Of a stretch of 64,000 bases of DNA, positions 17,184 through 26,434 are shown piece by piece. The stretch covers positions 1-64,000 of the forward strand of contig CAVYZU010000003.1 of NCBI GenBank assembly GCA_963772965.1, in the 5' to 3' direction. Positions within the stretch are counted from its first letter, which is position 1. Each line of letters begins with the position of its first letter. A model generated the notes under the pieces. That model had not been told where the DNA came from, made no database searches, and saw only the letters and a list, made by a program, of their open reading frames with translations. Source of the stretch: AP-15 sp963772965. GTDB taxonomy: Bacteria; Pseudomonadota; Alphaproteobacteria; ATCC43930; CGMCC-115725. The position numbers and the translations under genes were made by a program.

Positions 17184-17986
17184 GCCGCGAACCTTTCGAA
17201 GTCATTGCTCAATGCCAGCTCAATCAGCTCGGAGGAAAATGCGCTGGCCTCGCCGTCGATGAATTGGCCCTCATATTCTTGCGAAAAAATCATTGGTCCG
17301 AGCGCGCGCCGCTCCTCGTCGAGAAATTCCGGGGTGATACGGGGAACCTCGCGGCCCAATATTTGTATTCGCTCCCAGCTGTCGTCACCCGATGACCAGA
17401 TGTCGTAAAAATGGCCGCGACGGCCGTTGGGGGTTGACATCAAGATCAACCGCCCGCGGCTGACCGCTAGCATCGGCCGTATCGCGACATGGACCTCGTC
17501 GGAAACGTAGGCAGCCTCGTCTTCGATGATCAATGCCGGGCCCGAATATCCTCTGATCGTCTTGGCGCCGCCGGGCAGGCTGACAATGCGGCTGCCATTG
17601 CGCAATATCGCGGACAGCCTGTTATCCTCGATCAATTCCTCAGCCGGTTCGAGATGGCGGAGAAAGGCCATCACCTTGCCGAACCCCTCGCGCGACTGCC
17701 GATGTGACGGGCTTACCAGCAGGACCAGGGCCGGCGCCTCATAGATCGCCGTGTGTAGTGCCACCACCGCCGTCGATGTGCTTTTGCCGCTCTGGCGAGC
17801 GCAATTCAATGCGATCTGGCGGGACCGCGAGCGCAATGCCTGGGCCTGCCAGGAATCGGCTTCCCACTGCAACCGCTGTTCAGCGAACAATACCGGGTCG
17901 AGCCCGTGCGCCAGCCAAGCGCCGAGATCGAGCGCCGCGGCATACGCGTCAATCAGCGGCGGAGTCGACAGCACCGGCAACCTCAA
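17180..17986 (-). CDS. Phage-type terminase large subunit, ATPase domain
   Basis: This 268-residue protein has an LNCARQSGKSTST Walker A motif, the hydrophobic PALIIEDEAAYV Walker B motif and MSTPNGRRGHFYD (motif III-like). It matches the packaging ATPase of tailed-phage terminases. Full-length TerL proteins add a C-terminal nuclease domain of about 200 residues. Here the frame stops at ERFAA, and a short downstream gene is cut. The neighbours are a small upstream frame (17949-18143) and a broken hydrogenase gene, with no capsid or portal genes. This is a remnant of a prophage or satellite, not a working packaging system. Confidence 0.8.
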   Translation of the reverse strand: MRLPVLSTPPLIDAYAAALDLGAWLAHGLDPVLFAEQRLQWEADSWQAQALRSRSRQIALNCARQSGKSTSTAVVALHTAIYEAPALVLLVSPSHRQSREGFGKVMAFLRHLEPAEELIEDNRLSAILRNGSRIVSLPGGAKTIRGYSGPALIIEDEAAYVSDEVHVAIRPMLAVSRGRLILMSTPNGRRGHFYDIWSSGDDSWERIQILGREVPRITPEFLDEERRALGPMIFSQEYEGQFIDGEASAFSSELIELALSNDFERFAA

Positions 17987-18143
17987 CGGCAGTAGCGCTA
18001 CCCTCGATCAACCCGGGTGCGGTCAGCCCCGGCGCCGCCAATTGCGGCCGCAACGCCGCAATGACCGCCTGGCTCGCCTCGGGATAATCGCGCAGGACAC
18101 CCAGCAACCGCTTCTGGAAGGCGTGAAAATCGGGCGACAGACG
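17949..18143 (-). pseudogene. Small phage-associated gene upstream of terminase, 5' end missing
   Basis: A frame of 64 residues (RLSPDFHAFQKRLLGVLRDY and on, ending AVDSAAD) overlaps the terminase start by 38 bases, as expected for a gene translated just ahead of TerL. No start codon is present before an in-frame stop at 18144. The 5' end was probably lost at the junction with the hydrogenase gene. Its role is unknown; position suggests a small terminase or adaptor function. Confidence 0.45.
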
Positions 18144-18243
18144 TCAATCACCGTGAAGTGGTGAGGTCGTGCGCCCGCTTTCCATGCTCAAGAGTGATCG
18201 GGCGAATTTTTCTAGCGCAATTCGACGCCGGAAGCGGCATTTG

Positions 18244-19344
18244 TTATTCGATCGTCCCATCCGAATCGAGCTGATAGCGATGATAAAGCAGGCCGCGCGG
18301 CGCTTCGGTGCACGCATAGCCGACACCGGCGCGCGGCTCGGCCGAGACGAAGGGTTGGGGCGGCGGCTCGTAATCGGCGATCAAGCGCAATGCTTCGCCG
18401 CAGGCGTAGACGATCTCGACCGCGCGCACGATGATGCTGCGAAACGGATTGCTGCAGACCGGGTCGAGGCCAGCCTCGTCGGCGAGCGCGCGCACTTCGG
18501 CGGGAAGAAGGTCGCGGTTCAGAGCGTAGCGCGCCATCGGTCCGACGAGATAGGCTCCGCGCCGCTTCAGCTCCGAATGAAGTGCAGTCGAGTGCGGCAC
18601 CCGATGCTCGACGAATTCGGATTCGTACTGGGCGGCGGCGATGTCGAGACCAGCCGAAGAGACGATCCTGCCCGCGTTCATCGGGTATTCTTCCGAGTGC
18701 CGCAATGCGACGAATTCGTAGTCGCGGGCGATCTCGGGGAATGGAAACGCTGCCGCCCAGCGCAATGTCGCGATGGCCAAATCGCGGGCTCGTTTCAATG
18801 ATTCGGCGAGCGGGATCAGCTCGGCGCGGGTCGGTGCGCGATAAAAACCGCCGACACGGACGTTGACTGGATGTATCTCGCGCCCACCGAGCAGGCGCAA
18901 CACCTCGTTGCCGGTCTTCTTGAGAACCAATCCGCGCTCCACCGCATCCCGGTGGTCACGTGCCATTGCGATTGCATCGGGATAGCCGAGAAAATCGGGC
19001 GCATGCAGCATGACGATATGCAGCGCATGGCTCTCGATCCATTCGCCGCAATAAAGCAGCCGCCGCAAAGCGCGGATCGGCGCTCCGGCCTCGATGCCGA
19101 GGGCGCCCTCGATCGCGTGCACGGCGCTCATCTGATAGGCGACCGGGCAGATCCCGCAGATTCGAGCGACGATATCGAGGGCCTCGCCAAAGCCGCGACC
19201 GCGCAGCAACGCCTCGAAAAACCGGGGTGGCTCGAAGATGCCAAGACGGGCCGTCTCCACCTTGCCGTTGCGAATATGAAGATCGAGCGAACTTTCGCCC
19301 TCCACGCGGGCGATGAAGTCGACCTTCAGCCGCCTAGTTGGCAT
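18244..19344 (-). pseudogene. NiFe hydrogenase catalytic (alpha) subunit, C-terminally truncated
   Basis: It encodes 366 residues of a group 3b-type hydrogenase large subunit, which carries the NiFe centre. The proximal cysteine motif is present (RICGICPVAYQMSAVHAIEG). So is the long conserved helix segment DPVCSNPFRSIIVRAVEIVY and the EAPRGLLYHRYQLDSDG block. The protein then stops. The distal DPCxxCxxH-type motif that supplies the other two nickel-ligand cysteines is absent, and about 70-100 residues are missing. Immediately after comes phage terminase sequence, so the 3' end was probably lost by that insertion or deletion. The start at 19344 overlaps the delta gene by 11 bases. No working enzyme is expected unless the missing part is encoded elsewhere. 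Confidence 0.8.
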
Positions 19345-20113
19345 GCGCTTCCGCCTCTTTGCGGAACGCGTCGGCGCCGGCGTTGAAGGTCTGGAACAGC
19401 CGTGCAATATCGCGTGGCGCCAGGCCAAGCCTGGAAAACTCGCGGGCGATCGCCGCGGTGTTGGCGCCATCGACCGGCCCGAAACAGCCGTAGCATCCGC
19501 GGTTGTAGGACGGGCAGATCGCGCCGCATCCGGCATGGGTGACGGGCCCGAGGCACGGCGTTTTATGGGCGACCATCACGCACGGATTGCCGCGCGCCTT
19601 GCATTCGATGCAGACGCTGTGACCGGCGATCGCCGGCTTGCGCCCGGTGAGGAAGGCCTTGATGACCTCGAGCAACTGACCCTTGTCGATCGGACAGCCG
19701 CGCAATTCGAAATCGACCGCAACATGGGAGCTGATCGGCGTCGAGGTCGCGAGTGTCTGCAGATACTCGGGATTCGGATACACGTAGCTGGCGAATTCCT
19801 GCACATTCGCAAAGTTTCGCAACGCTTGGATCCCCCCGGTCGTAGCGCAGGCCCCGATCGTGACCAGTTTGTGTGACAATCGTCGCACTCGACGGATGCG
19901 TTCGGCATCGCTTGGTGTCGTGATCGAGCCCTCGACCAGAGAGAGATCGTACGGGCCCCGCATCATCCTTCGCGACACCTCCGCGAAATAGGCGATGTCG
20001 AGCTGGTCGGCCACAGCCAGCAACTCGTCTTCGCAATCGAGCAGGCTCAGCTGACAGCCATCACAGGATGTGAATTTCCACACTGCGAGGCGTGGCTTGC
20101 TGCGATCCGGCAT
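19334..20113 (-). CDS. NiFe hydrogenase small (delta) subunit
   Basis: This 259-residue iron-sulfur subunit relays electrons from the NiFe site. The first cluster motif is FTSCDGCQLSLLDCEDELL near residue 15. Further cysteines lie in TIGACATTGGIQ, ELRGCPIDKGQL, VCIECKARGNPCV and HAGCGAICPSYNRGCYGCFG, enough for three 4Fe-4S clusters. It has no twin-arginine signal, so it is cytoplasmic as in group 3 enzymes. The ATG at 20113 gives the expected N-terminus. It sits between the gamma and alpha genes, overlapping alpha. Confidence 0.88.
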   Translation of the reverse strand: MPDRSKPRLAVWKFTSCDGCQLSLLDCEDELLAVADQLDIAYFAEVSRRMMRGPYDLSLVEGSITTPSDAERIRRVRRLSHKLVTIGACATTGGIQALRNFANVQEFASYVYPNPEYLQTLATSTPISSHVAVDFELRGCPIDKGQLLEVIKAFLTGRKPAIAGHSVCIECKARGNPCVMVAHKTPCLGPVTHAGCGAICPSYNRGCYGCFGPVDGANTAAIAREFSRLGLAPRDIARLFQTFNAGADAFRKEAEAHAN

Positions 20114-20114
20114 T

Positions 20115-21035
20115 TCAGATCTCGTGAATGTTGAAGATCCCGGCAATGCGGTCATAGCGAAAGATCGGCCCATCGCGGCAAACAAAGGCCGGGCCGAATT
20201 GGCAGTGCCCACAAAGGCCGACAGCGCACTTCATGTTCCGCTCCATCGAAAGATAAATCTGGTCGGCAGCAAGGCCGCGCTGGCGTAAAGCATCGATCGT
20301 AAAACGCATCATGATTTCCGGTCCGCAGACCATCGCGACGGCATGGTCGGAGTCGATCGCAATGCGCGGGATCAATGCCGGGACCACGCCGACATTGCCG
20401 CGCCAATCGGCGGCGGCATGATCGACAGTAACGAAGATGTCGACATCGAGGCGTCGCCGCCAGGCTTCGAGTTCGCGCCGATAAAGAATGTCGGCCGGGC
20501 TGCGCGCGCCATAGAGCACAACGACACGACCATAGCGCTCGCGGCGGGCAAGCACGGCATAGATCGCCGGGCTGCGCGCGCCATAGAGCACAACGACACG
20601 ACCATAGCGCTCGCGGCGGGCAAGCACGGCATAGATCGCCGGGCGCAGCGGCGCGAGACCGAGCCCTCCGGCGACAATAACGACGTCGCTACCCTCGCTT
20701 TCTGCAACCGGCCAAGCCGAACCGTAGGGGCCGCGTACCCCGATCATTGCGCCGCGGCGCAGCCGGGTAATTGCAGCGCTGACGGCACCGACGGCTCGTA
20801 CCGTATGGATGATCTTGCCGGTGTCGTCGGGGTCGCCGCTGAGGCTGATCGCCACTTCGCCGAGCCCGAAGGCGTAGAGCATGTTGAATTGGCCGGCGGC
20901 AAAGGCAAAAGGCCCCCCCGGTTCCAACTCGATCGTTGCGACATCGGCGCTTTCACTGCGAATGCGCGTAACCGTGAGCGGCCGCGGGACTAGAAAGTCA
21001 GCTTTTCCGTCGGCTGCCGGATCGATCGGGAGCAT
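20115..21035 (-). CDS. Hydrogenase gamma subunit (FAD/NAD(P)-binding), with internal duplication
   Basis: This diaphorase subunit passes electrons between the hydrogenase and NAD(P)H. It has an FAD-binding domain, an NAD-binding segment (VVIVAGGLGLAPLRPAIYAV) and a C-terminal 2Fe-2S site (MKCAVGLCGHCQFGPAFVCR). A block of 24 residues starting AIYAVLARRERYGRVVVLYG is repeated exactly in tandem inside the NAD-binding domain because of a 72-bp duplication. The frame is kept, but the fold is likely disturbed. ATG 21035 is preferred over TTG 21041. Confidence 0.85.
   Translation of the reverse strand: MLPIDPAADGKADFLVPRPLTVTRIRSESADVATIELEPGGPFAFAAGQFNMLYAFGLGEVAISLSGDPDDTGKIIHTVRAVGAVSAAITRLRRGAMIGVRGPYGSAWPVAESEGSDVVIVAGGLGLAPLRPAIYAVLARRERYGRVVVLYGARSPAIYAVLARRERYGRVVVLYGARSPADILYRRELEAWRRRLDVDIFVTVDHAAADWRGNVGVVPALIPRIAIDSDHAVAMVCGPEIMMRFTIDALRQRGLAADQIYLSMERNMKCAVGLCGHCQFGPAFVCRDGPIFRYDRIAGIFNIHEI
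20494..20644. repeat. 72-bp perfect tandem duplication inside the gamma subunit gene
   Basis: The unit, which includes GCTGCGCGCGCCATAGAGCA, occurs at 20499 and again at 20571 with no visible difference through about 20644. Period 72 keeps the reading frame. A recent slip or an assembly error would both look like this. Confidence 0.9.
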
Positions 21036-21037
21036 GG

Positions 21038-21508
21038 TCAAGCCGACTGGCTCCCATACACATCGAGCGCCTGCAGCCGCGCCGCGTGCAATTTCTTGCC
21101 CATCGAGCCGACAAAGCGCTTCATCAGCTCGTAGCCAAGGTCGTGATCAGCTTCGCATTTTTCGCGCAGGCATTTGGCGTTGACCCCGAGCAGCCGAGCG
21201 AGCTCGACCGCGCGCGCATCAAAGGCCCAGCGGTACGGCGGCGCCAGCCACGAACCGTCGAGGACGTCGCCCTCGCGCAAGGTCGCGACGATGATCGGCG
21301 GCCGGCCAGGCGAATAGATCTCGACAGCAATAACGCCGTGGCGGATCAGGAAGAACTCGTCGGCGGAGTCGCCTTCGCGCAACAGGTATTCGCCAGCGGC
21401 AACGCGCAAATTGCGGGCGCAACCGGAGATCGCCTGACCGAAGGCGGCTCCGAGCCCAGCAAAAAAAAGATGTTCAAGGACAATCCGCTCAAGTCCTGCC
21501 ATTGCCAT
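21038..21508 (-). CDS. Cyclic-nucleotide-binding-domain protein of the hydrogenase operon
   Basis: This 156-residue protein has one CNB domain (GEYLLREGDSADEFFLIRHG near residue 39, and ATLREGDVLDGSWL). It has no DNA-binding HTH, so it is not a normal Crp/FNR regulator. The start at 21508 overlaps the end of the beta subunit, and its end overlaps the gamma start region, so translation is coupled. CNB proteins are frequent in group 3b hydrogenase operons. A role in sensing or assembly is inferred from this context only. Confidence 0.78.
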   Translation of the reverse strand: MAMAGLERIVLEHLFFAGLGAAFGQAISGCARNLRVAAGEYLLREGDSADEFFLIRHGVIAVEIYSPGRPPIIVATLREGDVLDGSWLAPPYRWAFDARAVELARLLGVNAKCLREKCEADHDLGYELMKRFVGSMGKKLHAARLQALDVYGSQSA

Positions 21509-22679
21509 CGCCCCGCGGTGGATGTGTGGTGACCCGGATCGCGGCCGCCTCTTCGGTGATGTCGATCCCGACGGGACACCAGGTGATGCAGCGGCCGCAG
21601 CCGACGCAGCCGGAGCTACCAAACTGATCGAACCAGCTCGCCAGTTTATGGGTGATCCACTGGCGATAGCGCGCCTTGGTCGAATGCCGCACGCTGCCGC
21701 CGTGGATATACAAAAAATCGAGCGTGAAGCATGAATCCCAGCGGCGCACACGCTCCGCGACGGCGCCGGAGAGATCGGTTGTGTCCTCGACAGTCGTGCA
21801 AAAGCACGTCGGGCAGACCATCGTGCAATTGGCGCAGCCAAGGCATCGGCTCGCAACTTCATCCCAGCGGGGGTGGTCAGGGTTGGCCTGCAGCAATTCT
21901 TTGAGACCATCGCTGTCGAGGCTGCGCCCCATCGCATCCCGAGTTTGTGCGACGACCGCTTCGGCGGCGTTGATCTCGGCTTCGGTGGCCGGTCGATATG
22001 GCACGCTGGCGGCGAGCTCCGCGCCCGCTGCACTGCCGATCTCCATCAGAAACCAGTGTCCGCCATTCCCGATCAATTCGGTCAGAGCGAGGTCAAAACC
22101 CATATTGACCTCGGGACCGGTGCCCATCGAGGCGCAAAAGCAGGTCCCACCGGCCTGGCCGCAGTTGACCGCAACGATAAATGCGTGCTCGCGGCGGCGC
22201 TGGTAACTCCGGTCGACATAGGCGCCCTCGACAAAGACGCGGTCTTGAATGGCAATCGCGTGCAGTTCGCAGGCCCGCACCCCGATAAAAGCCAGCCGCT
22301 CGGAAGCCACGTCAACTTCCGTCACGTCAAATCCTTTGCTCTCGACGCGGCGCGCCTCCCACAACCGTTCGACCGGCGGATGCAGAAACCGTTTCCAGGA
22401 GTGCGGTCCGACCGCATAGCCAAAGACCGCGTCGTCGGCGCGCCGCTTAAGGCGGTATTCGCTGGCCTCCTGGCGATCGGTCCAGCCGATTGGCAGCTGA
22501 TTGAGGCCGGTCACCGTGTCATAGGCCATGGCGCCGTCGCGAAGGATCGGCGCGATCACGCGATAACCGCGACCGCCGAGCGCATCGATGATCCGTTGCA
22601 GATCGGCGCGTTCGACCGCTAGCTTCGCCCCGACCGTAATCGGAAGTTCGGCACCAGCAGGTTGCGTGGTAACCTCCAT
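21489..22679 (-). CDS. Hydrogenase beta subunit, 4Fe-4S ferredoxin type
   Basis: This 396-residue electron-transfer subunit has two C-terminal 4Fe-4S motifs, CLGCANCTMVCPTCFC near residue 285 and CVGCGRCITWCPVGID near residue 362. The N-terminal two thirds matches the sulfhydrogenase beta family (IGVRACELHAIAIQDRVFVE). It would connect the delta-subunit clusters to the gamma diaphorase in a soluble complex. It lies 9 bases downstream of the pfkB-family gene and overlaps the CNB gene by 20 bases. The frame is intact. Confidence 0.87.
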   Translation of the reverse strand: MEVTTQPAGAELPITVGAKLAVERADLQRIIDALGGRGYRVIAPILRDGAMAYDTVTGLNQLPIGWTDRQEASEYRLKRRADDAVFGYAVGPHSWKRFLHPPVERLWEARRVESKGFDVTEVDVASERLAFIGVRACELHAIAIQDRVFVEGAYVDRSYQRRREHAFIVAVNCGQAGGTCFCASMGTGPEVNMGFDLALTELIGNGGHWFLMEIGSAAGAELAASVPYRPATEAEINAAEAVVAQTRDAMGRSLDSDGLKELLQANPDHPRWDEVASRCLGCANCTMVCPTCFCTTVEDTTDLSGAVAERVRRWDSCFTLDFLYIHGGSVRHSTKARYRQWITHKLASWFDQFGSSGCVGCGRCITWCPVGIDITEEAAAIRVTTHPPRGDGNGRT

Positions 22680-22688
22680 TCGGCTCTC

Positions 22689-23627
22689 TCACACCCCGGA
22701 TAAAGCCGACATCTGTGCGTAAAGCCGGTCGACATCGGGGCGGCGGCAAAGTTCAGTGCCGAAGCCGAACAGGGCCGCGGCCCCGGCCGCCATGCCAAAT
22801 TTGACAGCCTCCGGCAGTTTCAGGCCGCGGGTCAGGCCGAGGACGATGCCGGCGAGCATGCTGTCGCCGGCGCCGACGGTGCTCCTTGCCGAGACCGGGA
22901 TCGCGGGGAAGCGCTCGGTCCGCTCCGCCGTCGCCAGCAAGGCACCTTGTTCGCCAAGCGAGAGGACGACGATCTCGCTGCGGCCCTGTTTGATCACCTC
23001 GCGCGCTGCGCTTTCCTGCTCGGCTTCGCACCGGATCTCTCGTCCGACCAGATCCTGGAGCTCGCGCAGGCTTGGCTTGAGCAGGTGAATCCCGTCGCCC
23101 GCGTGCTTGAGCGCAGCGCCGGAGGTATCGAGAACCAGCGGTTTACCTAGCGAGCGAGAGAGCGCCGCGACGCGCGCGTAGAAATCGGCGGCTACGCCGA
23201 GCGGCAGACTGCCGCTTGCGACGATGTAGCTCGCCGCCGGCGCCAGTAAGGCCAGCCGGTCGAGGCAACGCAGCTGATCGCGCTCGGAGATAGCGGGGCC
23301 AGGAAGGATAAAGCGGAATTGGTCGCCGCTTGTGCGCTCCTCGACCGCCAGGCTTTCGCGCGTAAACCCGTCGATGGCGATGACGTCATAGGCGACGTCT
23401 TCCTGATCCAGTAAGTGCCGGATCATCTCGCCCGCGGCACCGCCGGCCGGGAAAATTGCGTCTGCTTCGCCGCCCAAAGCGCGAACCGCGCGGGCGACAT
23501 TGATGCCGCCGCCGCCCGGGTCATAGCGCGGCTCGGTGCAGCGCAGTTTGTGGGTCGGCTCGACGCGCTCGGTCGAGGTGGCGATATCGAGCGCCGGGTT
23601 CATCGTTAGGGTGACGATTGCCGCCAT
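22689..23627 (-). CDS. pfkB: PfkB-family hexose/fructose-6-phosphate kinase
   Basis: This 312-residue sugar kinase belongs to the 1-phosphofructokinase/PfkB group. It has the N-terminal TLTMNPALDIAT block, the GGGGINVARAVRALGG substrate region and the C-terminal STVGAGDSMLAGIVLGLTRG motif with the catalytic Asp. Likely substrates are fructose 6-phosphate or tagatose 6-phosphate. It sits 9 bases after the PEP synthase gene and 9 before the hydrogenase beta gene, so all three are probably cotranscribed from the box-containing region near 26113. Confidence 0.85.
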   Translation of the reverse strand: MAAIVTLTMNPALDIATSTERVEPTHKLRCTEPRYDPGGGGINVARAVRALGGEADAIFPAGGAAGEMIRHLLDQEDVAYDVIAIDGFTRESLAVEERTSGDQFRFILPGPAISERDQLRCLDRLALLAPAASYIVASGSLPLGVAADFYARVAALSRSLGKPLVLDTSGAALKHAGDGIHLLKPSLRELQDLVGREIRCEAEQESAAREVIKQGRSEIVVLSLGEQGALLATAERTERFPAIPVSARSTVGAGDSMLAGIVLGLTRGLKLPEAVKFGMAAGAAALFGFGTELCRRPDVDRLYAQMSALSGV

Positions 23628-23636
23628 CGGTCAGCC

Positions 23637-26055
23637 CTACTCGGCCGCTGCCGCGGCATGCACCGCCGCCTGCTCGGCCTCGTGGACAACGGTCATCGTG
23701 CGCAACAGGCTGGCGGCGTTGACACTGATCGAATCGATGCCGAGTTCGGCGAGAAAGCGCGCAATTTCGGGATAATTAGCCGGCGCTTCGCCGCAGATCC
23801 CGACATGGCGATGGTTGCGCTTGGCGCCCGTCACCGCCAGCCGAAGCATTTCGAGCATGCCCGGATCGCGCTCATCGAAATCAAAGGCCACGATTTCCGA
23901 GTCGCGATCGACACCCAGGGTCAGCTGTGTCAAGTCGTTCGATCCGATCGAAAAGCCATCGAACAAAGCGGCAAAGGCATCGATTTCGATCACGTTGTTC
24001 GGGATCTCACACATGACAAAGATCTCGAGGCCGTTGTCGCCTCGCTTGAGCCCGTGCCGGGCCATTTCCTCAATTACCTGCTTCCCTTCAGCCACGCGGC
24101 GGCAGAACGGCACCATGACGCGCAGGTTGGTCAGCCCCATTTCGTCGCGCACGCGGGCGAGCGCCTTGCATTCGAGCGCAAAGCCGGCGGCATAGGCTGG
24201 GTGCGCATAGCGCGAGGCCCCGCGAAAGCCGAGCATCGGGTTGTCTTCCTTGGGCTCGAACCCGATGCCGCCGATCAGGCTCGCATATTCATTGGTCTTG
24301 AAGTCGGAGAGCCGGATGATGACCGGCTTCGGGTAAAAAGCGGCCGCAATCGTGCCGACCCCTTCCGACAATTTCTCGACAAAGAAATCCGCCGGCTGGT
24401 CGTAGTTTTTCACCAATCGGGCGATCGCGGCGCGCGCCCCCTTGGCGGCGACCTTGTCCGGCTCGACGAGCGCCATCGGATGGACGCCAATGTGCTCGCT
24501 GATGATGAATTCCATCCGTGCGAGCCCGACCCCGTCATTGGGCAGCATCGCTGTGTGATAAGCGAGTTCAGGATTCCCGAGATTGACCATGATCTCGGTG
24601 CGCGGCCGCGGCACCGCCGCCGCGGACACCCGCGCGACCTCGAACGGCAAGCGGCCGTCATAGACCTTGCCGACTTCGCCGTCGGCGCAGCTGACCGTCA
24701 CCGCCCGCCCTGTTGCGAGCCGCGCCACGGCGTCCTCGGCGCCGACCACCGCCGGCACGCCGAGCTCGCGGGCAACGATCGCAGCGTGGCAGGTCCGCCC
24801 GCCATGGCTGGTGACGATCGCTGCCGCGGTCTTCATGACCGGCTCCCAATCGGGGCTAGTCGAACTCGGCGACCAAGACCTCTCCCGGCTGAAACGCGGC
24901 GAGGCTGCGCGGATCGACGACCAGCCGCACCGCGCCGGAAGCGATCTTTTCTCCAACCGCACGGCCGGTCGCCAGCACCGGGCCCGTGGTCTTTAACGTG
25001 TAAGTTTCGAAACTGCCCGCCGCCCGGCGCGAGGCGACGGTTTCCGGCCGCGCTTGGAGGATGTAGAGCTTGGCGTCCTCAGCGTCCTTGGCCCATTCGA
25101 TGTCCATGGGCGTCGGCTGACCGGCCAGCTTCGAATAGTGGTCCTCGATGCGGATCGCATAATCCGCCAGCTCGAGCACCTCGAGATCGGTAAGGCAAAA
25201 GCGCTCGCGCTCGGCCCGCCGGGTCAGCACGTTGCGCGTGCTGGCAGCGCCATGGCCGCGGGCGTAGACGAGCCGCAACTGCTTGGTCCCGAGCGAACGG
25301 CCCACCACCGCGCGATAGCCTTGGCGAAAGGTCGGCTTGTGGACGTAGAACTCGTCCGGGTCGACCTTGCCCTGCACGACGTTCTCACCGAGCCCCCATG
25401 ACCCGGTGACAAAGACCACGTCGCGGAACCCAGATTCGGTGTCGAGTGTAAAGATCACACCGCTTGCCGCGAGATCAGCGCGGACCATCTTCATGACCGC
25501 GACCGACAGAGCGACCTTGAAATGATCAAAGCCGTTGTCGATGCGATAAACGATGGCGCGATCGGTAAAAATCGAGGCAAAACAGCGCCGGCAGGCCTCG
25601 ATCACATCCTCGGCGCCGCGCACATTCAAAAAGCTCTCGTGCTGCCCGGCGAAGCTGGCGGTGGGTAGATCCTCGGCGGTGGCCGAACTGCGCACCGCGA
25701 CCGCCACCCTTCGCCCGCATTTCGTTTCGAGCGCACGATAAGCCGCCGCAATCTCGTCGCGCAGGCGCGCAGTGCCGGTCGCCTCATAAACCAACCGACG
25801 CGCAGCGGCGGCGCGCTCACTGAGCAGCGCCACGTCGTGATGGTCAAAACCCGACAACAGCCGACGCAACTCGTCCCCGATCCCGGCCGCAGCAAGGGCG
25901 GCGCGATAGGCTTGCGCCGTCAGGGCAAAGCCATCCGGCACACGATCGCCGAGCAAAGCACGCAATTCCCCAAGTGATGCGGTCTTACCGCCGACCTCCG
26001 GGACGTCGTTCAGCCGGATATCATCGAACCACCGGACCCAGGTTTGTGCCGCCAT
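23637..26055 (-). pseudogene. ppsA: Phosphoenolpyruvate synthase, split by one frameshift
   Basis: PEP synthase makes PEP from pyruvate and ATP. The N-terminal ATP-grasp part (26055 down to 24856; MAAQTWVRWFDDIRLNDVPE and later VRSSATAEDLPTASFAGQHE) ends early at VLVAEFD. The remaining frame continues with TSPDWEPVMKTAAAIVTSHG and the phosphohistidine segment GGRTCHAAIVARELG. It ends with the PEP-binding barrel (DLTQLTLGVDRDSEIV and CGEAPANYPEIA). Removing one G near 24858 restores one protein of about 805 residues. Two separate polypeptides would place the catalytic His on the second. It may be a true mutation or a sequencing error. Confidence 0.83.
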
Positions 26056-26064
26056 CGGATCCAA

Positions 26065-26434
26065 CTCCTATTGGGCTTTGGCGACACTCTGGCGTCAGAT
26101 CTATCCGGCGCGTTGATCTGGATCAGTCCGCTGCCCCAATTGGTCGCGAGAAATGAGCAGAAATCATCGCGGCCACTCCTGAGGCCTGTGCCTGTTTGAT
26201 GATGTCTGTCGGCGCGTCTGCGCTGCCGATCTCAAAGGCGCACCGAACGCATTCGGCGGCGGATCCAGATCCGTGCAGAGATGCTTGATGCAGATCAACG
26301 AATCCTGACCCGAGCTTCGCGATTATCGGAGATCTGAATCGCGCCGTTCCTTGGGCCTCGGCGGGTGGACGAGATGGGGTCGCACCCGTCTTGCCGGGAG
26401 CCAAGAGTGGTTTCGGCTATTGCGAGGCGATTGA
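26065..26434. promoter_or_regulatory. Divergent promoter region with FNR/FixK-like boxes
   Basis: This 370-bp gap separates the minus-strand pps-pfkB-hydrogenase operon from the plus-strand gltD-nifJ operon. A perfect TTGAT-N4-ATCAA palindrome, TTGATGCAGATCAA, lies at 26285-26298. A one-mismatch version, TTGATCTGGATCAG, lies at 26113-26126, 49 bases from the ppsA side. FNR-family activators bind such sites under low oxygen. No coding frame is convincing here. Confidence 0.75.
26285..26298 (+). promoter_or_regulatory. FNR/FixK-type binding site (perfect palindrome)
   Basis: TTGATGCAGATCAA matches the FNR consensus in both half sites. It lies 137 bases upstream of the gltD-like start and points to oxygen-responsive control of the nifJ operon. 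Confidence 0.7.

Noticed and set aside
23658..25193. A 511-codon plus-strand frame opposite PEP synthase
   Set aside because: It is an antisense shadow; the minus strand carries all PEP synthase motifs.
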